40,169 nucleotides of DNA from Fibrobacter sp. Lineage in GTDB: Bacteria > Fibrobacterota > Fibrobacteria > Fibrobacterales > Fibrobacteraceae. Below, in pieces: positions 30,028-37,959 of the stretch. Position 1 is the first letter of the stretch; the number at the start of each line of letters is the position of its first letter. The notes below the pieces were generated by a model that saw only the letters and a program-made list of their open reading frames with translations, was not told where the DNA came from and ran no database searches. The DNA lies in assembly GCF_017545445.1 (NCBI RefSeq), contig NZ_JAFWOM010000112.1, positions 1 through 40,169 of the forward strand, written 5' to 3'. The position numbers and the translations under genes were made by a program.

Positions 30028-32343
30028 GTGAAATTATTTATTAATCTTATCTGTATCCTTACTATCGTCACGACGAGTTTCGCTGTTGATGAATGGCTCA
30101 ATTTTTCAAGTCCGTTTCCAATAAAGGCTGCGGTGCCCTTTGGCGATGGTTTGCTCATGGCGACTGGAGGCGGTGTCCGTTATAAGACAAGTGTTGATGA
30201 TGACTTGTACACCACTTCAAGAGGCTTGGGCGACCAGTCTATAAGTGGTGTTGTGACTTCTGAACGCGGTATATATGCCATCAGTGATTACGGCTACATT
30301 TCACTATTGGGCAGTGATGGCCGTTGGCAAATGCTCAGCCGCTCGTATGCAGGCAGTAACGTGCATGTGATTCCGGGAATGGTGCGTTTATCGGGCTCTG
30401 TCATGGTTATCGCTTTTGAGGACCGGCTTTCGTTTTTTAGCTTGAACAGTTTAACTTCTATTTTGACGATTGATCGAATTGCAAATGCTTCCTTGGTTGT
30501 AAGTCCTATTACGGCGATGGATGTTCATGGAGATTCTTTGTATATTGCCATAGGCAGTTCGCTTTATGTTCGCAAGATGGATTGGGAAAATTTAGAGAAG
30601 GATGTGCAACTGAACAACCCAGATACATGGAACGTTGTAAAAAATGTATCTAGTCATGGCTCCATCAAGAGTCTGGCTTGGAAAAAAGGTAAGCTCCAAG
30701 CTTTTTCGACGGAGGGAATGTGGCTTTGGGACGAGGATGGGGAATCGCATGCGACTATCGATACGTTCTCCGTATTTTCCTCTTCGGCTCCGTGTGTCGT
30801 TCTCCGTGGAAAAGTATTGAAGGATTCTATTTTGTATGAACGAGATTCTATTGTGGGTGTGAATGCGGCGCAAGAAAAAAAGAATGCCGGACGTTATTAT
30901 TACAAGTCTAAAGTTCAATGGTTCAAATTGCTTCCGTCTGGGAAGGCCATTTTAGCAGGACCTCAAAATGTATTTTACTACGATGGTAAAAAAATTCAGG
31001 ATTGGACTGTATATGAACGTTTTGCGATAGGCGGTGCTTATGAACTTCAGGCACTTTCTGTAGGTGGAGTTTTAGCGGCTTCCGAAGACGGATATTTTTC
31101 TTATTCTAATGGCAATGAATGGACAAAACCTGTGCTTTCCTTTTTTGGACAAGGGAATCATGCAGATGCACGTGGGCATAACATGAAGGTCCTGTCTGCC
31201 AATTCCGATGGGAATGTATTTTACCATATTTGGGGGGTAGCCTTTTCTTTATATTCTGATTGGGGAAATAATATTAAACACTCGTTTATGGCGGTAGAAG
31301 ATCATTGCATGAGCAGTTATCTTGATTATACTCCTTATACTATCGCTGTGGCGACGACACCTGCGCCTGACGGAAATGGCTTTTTGACGACATCCGCTTC
31401 GAATAAAGGGTACAGCTTGATATACGTCGATCTTAATGGCAATATGTCTTGTGCCGATTATGTTGGTAGTGCATCAATTGGTGGCCCTATGCTTGCACGT
31501 GTAGATGAGACCAATGGCGATTGGATTGTCTATGTGGGTACGCGTGATGCCCCATCTACCGATGCGACGGGTGGTCTGGACGTGTTTAAATTTCCGTCTC
31601 CAAAGACTATCGGAGGTGGAATTTCTAGGGTTGACGAGAATTCGAGAAAAACGTATTCCGGTGCGTTATCGACACCTCTTGACTTGACTTATGAACCGAA
31701 TACGGGTTATGTGTGGATGGTGACCGGGTCTTCCCTTTTGTATTGGACGGATGATCAGGATTCCTTGAGGTATCCGCTTTCAACGAATGGACTTACGGGA
31801 TCTGGGTTTACGAGTATTGATGTTGATAGCCGTGGAAATCTTTGGGTGGGTACATCGACGCAGGGGGCGTACCGCTTGACTCCGCGTGAGACAAATCCTG
31901 ATACATTGTCTGTACTTCATTTTACGACTCGTCAAGGTCTCCTTAGCGACAAGGTTCAAGACGTTGCGGTGGATTCAAAATTGGGGATGGTCTGGTTCGC
32001 GCATGAAACGGGTGTTTCTCGTTACAGAAGGAACGATTTGCGTGGTACCGAAGGTAACATGACAGAGGATGCTAGTGCAGGTGTCAAGGTGTATCCCAAT
32101 CCGTTCCGTCCGAAACTCCAACCGTATGTTGTTTTTGACAACGTTTCGGATGATGCTGTTATCGGTATCTATAATCGTGGTGGCAAGCTTGTTGCTTCGC
32201 TTAGAGGAAACGATGTTGTGGGTGGACGTGCTGAATGGGATGGAAAAATGAAAAATGGAACCCTTGTGGCTCCCGGCGTTTATCAATATGTTATCCGTGG
32301 TGGTTCCAAGACGAAGAAAGGCAAGCTTTTAATTGTCCATTGA
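30028..32343 (+). CDS. PorZ-like secreted beta-propeller protein with type IX sorting-like tail
   Basis: The product has 771 residues, with a GTG start and signal peptide MKLFINLICILTIVTTSFA. It opens DEWLNFSSPFPIKAAVPFGD and LLMATGGGVRYKT, then many propeller-like blades. Late blades are of two-component-regulator type (FTSIDVDSRGNLWVGTSTQG, TTRQGLLSDKVQDVAV, LGMVWFAHETGVSRY). The last 85 residues (VYPNPFRPKLQPYVVF, IGIYNRGGKLVASL, W-D-G, APGVYQYVI, KKGKLLIVH) form a FlgD-like/type A sorting domain. Propellers plus a C-terminal domain at this length are the plan of PorZ, a type IX secretion system component. The PorZ call is inference; a two-component-propeller surface protein is the alternative. 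No Shine-Dalgarno. Confidence 0.7.
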   Translation: MKLFINLICILTIVTTSFAVDEWLNFSSPFPIKAAVPFGDGLLMATGGGVRYKTSVDDDLYTTSRGLGDQSISGVVTSERGIYAISDYGYISLLGSDGRWQMLSRSYAGSNVHVIPGMVRLSGSVMVIAFEDRLSFFSLNSLTSILTIDRIANASLVVSPITAMDVHGDSLYIAIGSSLYVRKMDWENLEKDVQLNNPDTWNVVKNVSSHGSIKSLAWKKGKLQAFSTEGMWLWDEDGESHATIDTFSVFSSSAPCVVLRGKVLKDSILYERDSIVGVNAAQEKKNAGRYYYKSKVQWFKLLPSGKAILAGPQNVFYYDGKKIQDWTVYERFAIGGAYELQALSVGGVLAASEDGYFSYSNGNEWTKPVLSFFGQGNHADARGHNMKVLSANSDGNVFYHIWGVAFSLYSDWGNNIKHSFMAVEDHCMSSYLDYTPYTIAVATTPAPDGNGFLTTSASNKGYSLIYVDLNGNMSCADYVGSASIGGPMLARVDETNGDWIVYVGTRDAPSTDATGGLDVFKFPSPKTIGGGISRVDENSRKTYSGALSTPLDLTYEPNTGYVWMVTGSSLLYWTDDQDSLRYPLSTNGLTGSGFTSIDVDSRGNLWVGTSTQGAYRLTPRETNPDTLSVLHFTTRQGLLSDKVQDVAVDSKLGMVWFAHETGVSRYRRNDLRGTEGNMTEDASAGVKVYPNPFRPKLQPYVVFDNVSDDAVIGIYNRGGKLVASLRGNDVVGGRAEWDGKMKNGTLVAPGVYQYVIRGGSKTKKGKLLIVH

Positions 32344-32359
32344 TGGCAAGGAGTATGTT

Positions 32360-32767
32360 ATGAAAAAGTTTTTTATTGGAATGTTGGGATTTTGGGCTGT
32401 GGCTTTTTTACTGGATGGCTGCGCCAGTGAGCGTCAGGGACTCGTTTGCGAAGAAATTGAATACCGCTTGAGTACGTTGAATTATTCTCCGGATCAGCGT
32501 GCATATCTAGAAAATGAATTGAATATGTGCCGGGACGAAGAAGCTAAGAAAAAGCAAGAATCGGGCATGTCCAACGGCAGCATTTACGAGCGGTTTGCCA
32601 ATACAGAAGGTGCTTCTGCAAGCGATACCTCCAAAAGCGTAATTCCTGTTTCTACGTTGTTGCAAGATTCTTCTGAAGAAAAGACGATGAGCATTTACGA
32701 CCGTTACAAATCGGCTGGAACCGATAATTCGGCTGATGCAGCTTCGTCTGCTGGGGCAGAACAGTAA
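32360..32767 (+). CDS. Small lipoprotein with repeated SIYxR motif (135 aa)
   Basis: The signal peptide has lipobox LLDGC (Cys21). A helical segment with two further Cys (VCEEIEYRLSTLNYSPDQRA, NMCRDEEAKKK) follows. Then come two similar units, GSIYERFANTEG and MSIYDRYKSAGT, separated by a Ser/Thr-rich linker. The family is not recognised. AAGGAG lies 6 bases before the ATG at 32360. It follows the PorZ-like gene by 16 bases, and its stop overlaps the start of the cca gene (TAATG), so the three form an operon. Confidence 0.8.
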   Translation: MKKFFIGMLGFWAVAFLLDGCASERQGLVCEEIEYRLSTLNYSPDQRAYLENELNMCRDEEAKKKQESGMSNGSIYERFANTEGASASDTSKSVIPVSTLLQDSSEEKTMSIYDRYKSAGTDNSADAASSAGAEQ

Positions 32768-34098
32768 TGCCATCTGTAATTACCCTTGCGGGTGTGAACT
32801 TTGACCCGGATTTGCCCAATCGCTTGCTTGCCATTGCAGGAGAAATCCGCGAAGCGGGTGGACGCGCTTTTTTGGTGGGCGGCTGGGTGCGCGATGCGCT
32901 TTTAGGCAAGGATTGCCGCGATTACGATGTCGAAGTCTATGACTTAACGCAAGATGAACTTGTCCCTATTCTAAAGAAATACGGGCGTACGAATCTGGTC
33001 GGGAAGGCATTTGGAGTCATTCATTTGGCGATGAAGGGACTTTCGCTGGACTTCTCGTTTCCGCGTACAGAAAGCAAGGTCGGTTACGGTCATCGTGGTT
33101 TCGTGGTGCATACTGACGAAAAACTTTCGTTCAAGGAAGCGGCTCTCCGTCGTGACTTTACGATTAACGCGATGGGCATGGAGCTGCCGGAACTGACGCT
33201 GTGTGATCCGTATGGCGGAATCGATGATTTGAAAAAGGGGCTGCTTCGCCATGTGGGGCCGGCTTTTGTCGAGGACTCTTTACGTATTTTGCGAGGTGTG
33301 CAGTTTGCGAGCCGTTTTGCGCTTACGCTTGCGCCGGAGACGGTTGAACTTTGCAAGACGCTTTCGCTGGCTGACCTTTCCATAGAGCGTTTGTTCGAAG
33401 AATTCAAAAAGTGGCTGTTGAAGCCGGGCAAGCCGTCGCTTGGATTGCGTGCGTTTTTGGATATTCGCTTGAATGAATTTTTCCCAGAAGTTTATCCGCT
33501 ACGTGAGTCGTGGGATGATTTGGGCGAAATGCTTGACAATATGGAGTGCCTACGACGCACCCTTGCGGGCGTTGGTGGCGAGGGCGCCGAATGCATGATG
33601 CTTTCGGATGCTCAATCGATGGAGTTTGCGTTTGCCGCATTCCTCTGCGGAAATCCCGATACGTCGCTCCAGTTCCTCGAACGCATTACGAACGAAACGC
33701 ATTTGCTCAAGAATGTCCCGCAGCTGTTGAAGTCGTACAGCGGACTTGAATTTGCGATAGTTGATGATGCTCCTTCGTTACGTCGCCTGGCAGTGACGCT
33801 TGGCGGATTAAAGCTCTTGTGCCTGCTCGTGAAAGCGACTCCGCGTAAATTTTATGCAGAGGCGGGCGATGCGGAATTCCCCGAAAAACTGTGGCAAGCA
33901 GCGGCTAGCCTTAATTTGCTGGAATCGGCGCCTCAGCCATACCTCATGGGCAAAATGCTCATGGATTTGGGAATAAAGCCGGGCAAGCAGATGGGTGAAA
34001 TCATCAAGCAGAGTTTTGAGTTGCAACTTGACGGCAAAATCAAGAACGCCGAAGAAGCCATCGCCTGGGCGAAGGTTCAGACGAAAGAACGGCTCTAA
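32767..34098 (+). CDS. cca: CCA tRNA nucleotidyltransferase / poly(A) polymerase family
   Basis: The product has 443 residues. The class II nucleotidyltransferase head has LVGGWVRDALLG (Gly38-Gly39, Arg42-Asp43) and the metal-binding DYD (Asp52, Asp54) in RDYDVEVYDL, then the RRDFTINAMG motif and DPYGGIDDLKKGLLRHVGPA followed by FVEDSLRILRGVQFASRF. These are all standard for CCA-adding enzymes. I see no HD domain in the C-terminal half. It adds or repairs the 3' CCA of tRNAs. The ATG overlaps the previous stop by one base (TAATG), so translation is probably coupled to the lipoprotein gene. Confidence 0.92.
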   Translation: MPSVITLAGVNFDPDLPNRLLAIAGEIREAGGRAFLVGGWVRDALLGKDCRDYDVEVYDLTQDELVPILKKYGRTNLVGKAFGVIHLAMKGLSLDFSFPRTESKVGYGHRGFVVHTDEKLSFKEAALRRDFTINAMGMELPELTLCDPYGGIDDLKKGLLRHVGPAFVEDSLRILRGVQFASRFALTLAPETVELCKTLSLADLSIERLFEEFKKWLLKPGKPSLGLRAFLDIRLNEFFPEVYPLRESWDDLGEMLDNMECLRRTLAGVGGEGAECMMLSDAQSMEFAFAAFLCGNPDTSLQFLERITNETHLLKNVPQLLKSYSGLEFAIVDDAPSLRRLAVTLGGLKLLCLLVKATPRKFYAEAGDAEFPEKLWQAAASLNLLESAPQPYLMGKMLMDLGIKPGKQMGEIIKQSFELQLDGKIKNAEEAIAWAKVQTKERL

Positions 34099-34107
34099 CG
34101 AGCCTAC

Positions 34108-34144
34108 AGACGAGAGACGAATGGGCTTTAAAAGTCTCTCGTCT
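34108..34144. repeat. Inverted repeat after the cca gene
   Basis: AGACGAGAGAC (34108-34118) pairs perfectly with GTCTCTCGTCT (34134-34144). The right arm recurs at 34245-34255, just before the convergent gene. This 160-bp gap is otherwise without a gene. No T run, so it is not a standard terminator. Confidence 0.65.
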
Positions 34145-34259
34145 ATCGTCTTTGGACTCTCGCTTCGCTCTAGTCCCAACCATTCGGCTCGGCCATGCCC
34201 AACTTCGTTGGTCGCGTCGCTCGCCTTGTATGGTTGTCGTCTCTAGTCTCTCGTCTAAA

Positions 34260-35363
34260 TCACTTCCACCGGAACATTCCTGAAATTCCTGCGGGGACGC
34301 AGAACACAATCATCGGAATTTGTATCAGTTCCACGGGCAAGAACGCGAACATGCGGCGTTTGGAATGCAATTTCCATGAGGCGATGGAGAGGAATATAAA
34401 GTCAACGATAAACTTGGGCAAAATGCTGAACATGCTCCACTGCCAAGGGCAATCGAGAAATGCGACGCACCAGGGGCTGATGAACATCCAAATGTAGTAC
34501 GTGTAAATAAGCGTGAGCATCAAGATATAAGCTTTGCTTTCGTAGTTCGTGCCGTTGCTGCTCCAGCGGGCGCGCTGGTTGAAGAGCTGTTTCCATGTAT
34601 GCACCGGAGCTGTTTCTATTACGGCATCTTTGTCGAGGTTGTAGCAAACTTTCGTTCCTGGAATTTTCATCATCTTGTGGATGAGCATGTCGTCGTCGCC
34701 GCTCGAAAGATTGATGAGATCGCCGAACCCGCCCACCTTGAAGAATAGCTCTTTTTTGTACGCAAGGCATGCGGCACTTGCGACAATCGGGCGGCCAAGG
34801 CTAAACCCGGCGGCTTCCATTGCGGTGTAGCCGAGCGTTTCTAGCTTTTGGTAAAGGTGCGGCATGGAGCGTGTGCCGTTGTTTTGCTTCGGGCCTTGCA
34901 CAATGCAGATGCCATCGACGAACCGCCCTGCCATTGCGGTAATCCAGCTTTTGCGTGGGATGCAGTCGGCATCCATTGTCAAAAGCACTTCGTTTTTTGC
35001 AATCTTGAACGCACTTTCGAGGGCTCGCTTTTTGGGGCTTGCGATGACTGGCAAATCTTGTGGGAGCGAGAGCACGCGGAATCGCGGATGCGTGGCAGCG
35101 AATGTTTCGAGGATTTCACGCGTGCGGTCCGTAGAACGGTCATCGACGCAAATCACTTCCCATTCTCCGGCGTAATCTTGTTCCGCAAGGGCTTCGAGCG
35201 TACGTTCTGCAAACTCCTCTTCGTTTCGCATCGGCACTACAACAGAAACGCTTGGGGTCGCTTTAGGGCCTTTGTAGCGATGCGTCTTTAACAGTCCTAT
35301 GATGAAGAATAGGAACAAGGATACGTAAAGTGCTGCAAGGCATGCGATAATAATGCCACCCAT
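34260..35363 (-). CDS. Membrane-bound GT2 family glycosyltransferase
   Basis: The product has 367 residues. An N-terminal membrane segment (IIIACLAALYVSLFLFFIIG) precedes a GT-A domain. This domain has VSVVVPMRNEEEFAERTLEA, VDDRSTDRT, TMDADC (DxD), SSGDDDMLIH and QRARW (QxxRW). Two or three C-terminal membrane segments follow. The D, DxD, D, QxxRW set is that of membrane-bound GT2 enzymes, including processive ones. It probably builds a surface polysaccharide or glycolipid; donor and acceptor cannot be told. The ATG at 35363 lacks a clear Shine-Dalgarno. Convergent with cca. Confidence 0.88.
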   Translation of the reverse strand: MGGIIIACLAALYVSLFLFFIIGLLKTHRYKGPKATPSVSVVVPMRNEEEFAERTLEALAEQDYAGEWEVICVDDRSTDRTREILETFAATHPRFRVLSLPQDLPVIASPKKRALESAFKIAKNEVLLTMDADCIPRKSWITAMAGRFVDGICIVQGPKQNNGTRSMPHLYQKLETLGYTAMEAAGFSLGRPIVASAACLAYKKELFFKVGGFGDLINLSSGDDDMLIHKMMKIPGTKVCYNLDKDAVIETAPVHTWKQLFNQRARWSSNGTNYESKAYILMLTLIYTYYIWMFISPWCVAFLDCPWQWSMFSILPKFIVDFIFLSIASWKLHSKRRMFAFLPVELIQIPMIVFCVPAGISGMFRWK

Positions 35364-35498
35364 GGGGGGAAATATAGTAAACAGTGGTTAGTGGTTAGTA
35401 AACAGTGGGGCGGTTCGAGGCTAAAGGCAATGGGGTCGGCTTGTTTCACAAGTCTTTGGAGTGAAGTTTGGCACCGAAGGTGTTTTATCGCTTAATAG

Positions 35499-35530
35499 AA
35501 AAATCCTATGAACCGAAGTCCATAGGATTT
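35499..35530 (-). terminator. Intrinsic terminator of the Rpn-family gene
   Basis: On the minus strand AAATCCTATG and CATAGGATTT pair over a 10-base loop (35530-35501), and the right arm runs into TTTTT. It lies about 20 bases after the stop codon. Confidence 0.8.
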
Positions 35531-35548
35531 GCAAGACTTTATTCCCTG

Positions 35549-36553
35549 TTATTTTTGCGGTGCGGGATTCAATTTTTTCAACTGAGCTTCTGCTGCGGCG
35601 ATTTTGTCGTCAGACACGCCGAGGCTACGCAAAATGGAGATTGTTGCATCGCAGCCTTTGGTGAAACCTTCCGCACGTCCTTCCGCACGTCCTTCCGCAC
35701 GTCCTTCCACACGTCCTTCTTCACGCCCCTCGGCACGACCTTCTTCAAGGCCTTCTTTGCGGGCATGTTTTTTTTCAACGTAAAGTTCGTATTCGCGGTC
35801 GCTCATAGCCATAGCCTCATGGACGAGAAATTCTTCTGTAAATATACTCAATTCCATTTTCTTCTGCAATTGGGCGAAAATCGAATCTTTGGGGACGTCG
35901 AGCGGCTTTTCGTTGTTCAGGGAATCGACGAAGCGCAGCCATTGGGCAAGCAAGCTGTTGTCCGAGGTGTAATCGCCTTTGAGGAATTTGGGGACTTCCA
36001 CGAGGGAGATCGTCTGCTTTTTGAAAAATTCTTTGTTTTCTTGATTCTTGAGGCGAACGCTGTGGAGATAGTCCTTGGATTCGGGGAAAGCGTTAAACAT
36101 TTGCAGGCTGATAAGGTTCAAGGTGTGGAGCAGATAACCTTGTCCGTGAGCGAGACTTGCCATGGTGTGCTTTGCGGTGTAGAATACCAACCGGTCGCTG
36201 TAGGTTTCGTCTTCGACATGCTGGACTTCCATGACAATGCGTTCCAAATGCTTGTTTTGTGCGACAATGTCCGAGGTGATGCTCTTGCAGAGCACGCTGT
36301 CCATGGACGGATTCACGAAAGTCAAGTTGTCGATGCTGTTGGCCCCATCCAGCTTGAGAATGGCATTGAAAAGATTTGCCGTAATCTTTTCGTTTTCAGG
36401 ATTGCCGAGAATCAGCTTGATGATGGTGTCATTGTAAAAATAGACGTATTTGAATTTTTGGCGGTATTCGGCGATGCATTTGTGGACATCGCCGTTAGCC
36501 TTGTGAATGCTGTTGATGGTATGCAGCATTTCTGCATATTGTTCTCTATTCAT
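35549..36553 (-). CDS. Rpn-family / PD-(D/E)XK nuclease-transposase protein
   Basis: The product has 334 residues. The N-terminal nuclease-like domain has FYNDTIIKLILGNPENEKIT, ANLFNAIL, and the E-x-Q strand in ERIVMEVQHVED. A helical region with FLKGDYTSDNSLLAQWLRFVD follows, and a late charged segment of GRAE/GREE/GRVE repeats (residues ~268-295), then a short C-terminal helix. This is the layout of PD-(D/E)XK transposase-family proteins, of which RpnA-E of E. coli promote recombination. I chose the ATG at 36553, preceded by GGAG, rather than the longer frame to 36706, which covers the repeat-like leader. Often multi-copy in genomes that carry it. Confidence 0.85.
   Translation of the reverse strand: MNREQYAEMLHTINSIHKANGDVHKCIAEYRQKFKYVYFYNDTIIKLILGNPENEKITANLFNAILKLDGANSIDNLTFVNPSMDSVLCKSITSDIVAQNKHLERIVMEVQHVEDETYSDRLVFYTAKHTMASLAHGQGYLLHTLNLISLQMFNAFPESKDYLHSVRLKNQENKEFFKKQTISLVEVPKFLKGDYTSDNSLLAQWLRFVDSLNNEKPLDVPKDSIFAQLQKKMELSIFTEEFLVHEAMAMSDREYELYVEKKHARKEGLEEGRAEGREEGRVEGRAEGRAEGRAEGFTKGCDATISILRSLGVSDDKIAAAEAQLKKLNPAPQK
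35667..35750. repeat. 12-bp minisatellite inside the Rpn-family gene
   Basis: About seven units of CCTTCCGCACGT (plus-strand reading) in tandem: the first three are identical and later ones are diverged. Each unit encodes four residues (GRAE-type), so gain or loss of units keeps the frame. Confidence 0.85.
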
Positions 36554-36803
36554 AGAGACTCCGTTTGTTAAGTTGTTTGTTGTAGCTTGCAGACGGAATC
36601 CGTAAGGCGGGGAGAACCACAAAAAGTTAAAGGAATAGACGCAGAACACCCACGGTCGCTTATAGCTTCCGTTGCAAACCTGTTGCGACAAGGTTTTTAC
36701 GTCCACAAGATTTTTTCTAGGTTGCAGACGGTGCTCTACGTTGATCGCAGTGGGGCCTGCTTCCCCACAGGGTGCCTGCCATCGAATTGCGAGGTTTGTC
36801 TAG
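36554..36803. other. Non-coding region upstream of the Rpn-family gene
   Basis: No convincing gene. TTGCAGACGG occurs at both 36585-36594 and 36722-36731. GTGGGG-CCTGCTT-CCCCAC is a perfect 6-bp hairpin at 36750-36768. The GC-rich, evenly mixed sequence differs from the AT-rich spacers elsewhere and could be a structured leader on the minus strand or a decayed gene. It did not match RNase P, tmRNA or SRP RNA motifs that I know. Confidence 0.35.
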
Positions 36804-36995
36804 CCTGCAAAGAGTGGCCGCGTCAAGCAGATAGTGAAACTACCCACCCGGAACAAATACGCTGTCAGCGGGATTAAGGAAATCTATGAAAGAATATATA
36901 AAAAGAGGAAAACGCATGCAATAGCTCGTGCTTTTGCCGCGAACACCTCCTCGTTGCTCATAGAAAAGCTTAGAAAGAGTTTCAAAGTCGAGTGA
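36804..36995 (+). pseudogene. Possible 3' remnant of a broken gene
   Basis: A 63-codon open frame directly follows an in-frame TAG (36801) and has no ATG. Its translation looks protein-like: GRVKQIVKLPTRNKYAVSG, IKEIYERIYKKRKTHAIARA and SSLLIEKLRKSFKVE, ending at TGA 36993-36995. I do not recognise the family. It may be the C-terminal end of a basic, perhaps nucleic-acid-binding, protein whose 5' part has been lost. Confidence 0.3.
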
Positions 36996-37046
36996 CTTTC
37001 ATTTATGGATTACGAGAGAAGAAAAAGTGCAAGGCTTTTAGCATTT

Positions 37047-37092
37047 GCCCACACCTCATGGACGCGTAGCGCCGTGCCCACACCCCATACCC
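37047..37092. repeat. Dispersed repeat upstream of lpxA
   Basis: GCCCACACCTCATG, a GACGC-GTA-GCGCC hairpin, and GTGCCCACACCCCATACC. It aligns with the reverse complement of 6508-6550 and shares its GTA loop. The rest of the 190-bp gap before lpxA shows only simple phrases such as 'aaccaccaaccactaacc'. Confidence 0.7.
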
Positions 37093-37185
37093 ACCTGCAT
37101 TTACTAGAATCTTTTTCTAAATTACTGCCAGTAACTGCGCCTTCGGCATCCTTGTCAACTAACCACCAACCACTAACCACTTATA

Positions 37186-37953
37186 ATGCTCCATCCATCC
37201 GCATTTGTCCATCCATCCGCAAAAGTTCATGAAACCGCTGTTGTCGGCCCTTGGTGCATTGTCGATGAGGGTGCTGAAATTGGCGAGAATGTGGTGCTCG
37301 AATCTCGTGTGCATGTTTATGGTAGCGTGACGGTTAAAGCGAATACACACGTTTATGACGGTGCAATTTTAGGAGCGCCTCCACAAGATCTCAAGTACGC
37401 AGGCGAGCCGACTCGTCTTGAAATTGGTGAAAATTGCATCATTCGCGAATACACGACGCTCAACCGCGGAACGGTGCAAGGTGGAGGCTGTACGCGCATT
37501 GCTCCGCGTGTCCTCATCATGGCTTATGCCCATGTGGGGCATGACTGCCAAATAGGTGAAGGGGCCGTCATCGCAAATGGCTGCCAGCTCGGTGGACATG
37601 TGCGCATTGGCAAGTATGCGACTCTTGGTGGCACGACTGCAGTGCAGCAGAGGAACCAGGTGGGGGCTTACGCTTTTGTGGGTGGCACGCTCAAGGTCGA
37701 TTACGACGTACCTCCGTGCAGCCGTGCGTTCGGGAACCCCATCCGCTTTGCAGCCTTGAATCTCCATGCGCTCCGCATCCATGCGGATGAATTTCCGCCA
37801 GAACGTATTGCATTTTTTGAACGCACCTATCGTGAGCTTTACCGGGGTAAACGCCCCATCGCCGAAGTTATCGAAGAACTGAAAAAAGGCCCGGAACCTT
37901 TGTTCCAAGCCTTTTTCGATGAACACTGGGGCGGCTCTCTCGTTCGCCCGTAA
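37186..37953 (+). CDS. lpxA: Acyl-[ACP]-UDP-N-acetylglucosamine O-acyltransferase
   Basis: The product has 255 residues (E. coli LpxA has 262). The left-handed beta-helix of hexapeptide repeats starts at MLHPSAFVHPSAKVHETAVV. Family motifs include GAPPQDLKYAGEPTRLEIGE, REYTTLNRGT, and the catalytic His119 in HVGHDC. The helical C-terminus has FGNPIRFAALNLHALR. It transfers an acyl chain from ACP to UDP-GlcNAc, the first step of lipid A synthesis, which indicates a lipopolysaccharide-bearing outer membrane. No other lpx genes are adjacent. Converges on the GH5 gene with only six bases between stops. Confidence 0.96.
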   Translation: MLHPSAFVHPSAKVHETAVVGPWCIVDEGAEIGENVVLESRVHVYGSVTVKANTHVYDGAILGAPPQDLKYAGEPTRLEIGENCIIREYTTLNRGTVQGGGCTRIAPRVLIMAYAHVGHDCQIGEGAVIANGCQLGGHVRIGKYATLGGTTAVQQRNQVGAYAFVGGTLKVDYDVPPCSRAFGNPIRFAALNLHALRIHADEFPPERIAFFERTYRELYRGKRPIAEVIEELKKGPEPLFQAFFDEHWGGSLVRP

Positions 37954-37959
37954 TCGTAA

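Noticed and set aside
35468..36571. 367-codon plus-strand frame over the Rpn-family gene
   Set aside because: Antisense shadow; the translated minisatellite gives an FRTSFRTS peptide that is an artefact of the repeat.
36554..36880. Known RNA gene (RNase P, tmRNA or SRP RNA)
   Set aside because: None of the conserved core motifs of these RNAs that I could check by eye are present on either strand.
37005..37232. 75-codon plus-strand ORF upstream of lpxA
   Set aside because: Its translation (HTHLHL..., TNHQPLTTYN) comes from repeat phrases and overlaps the lpxA start.
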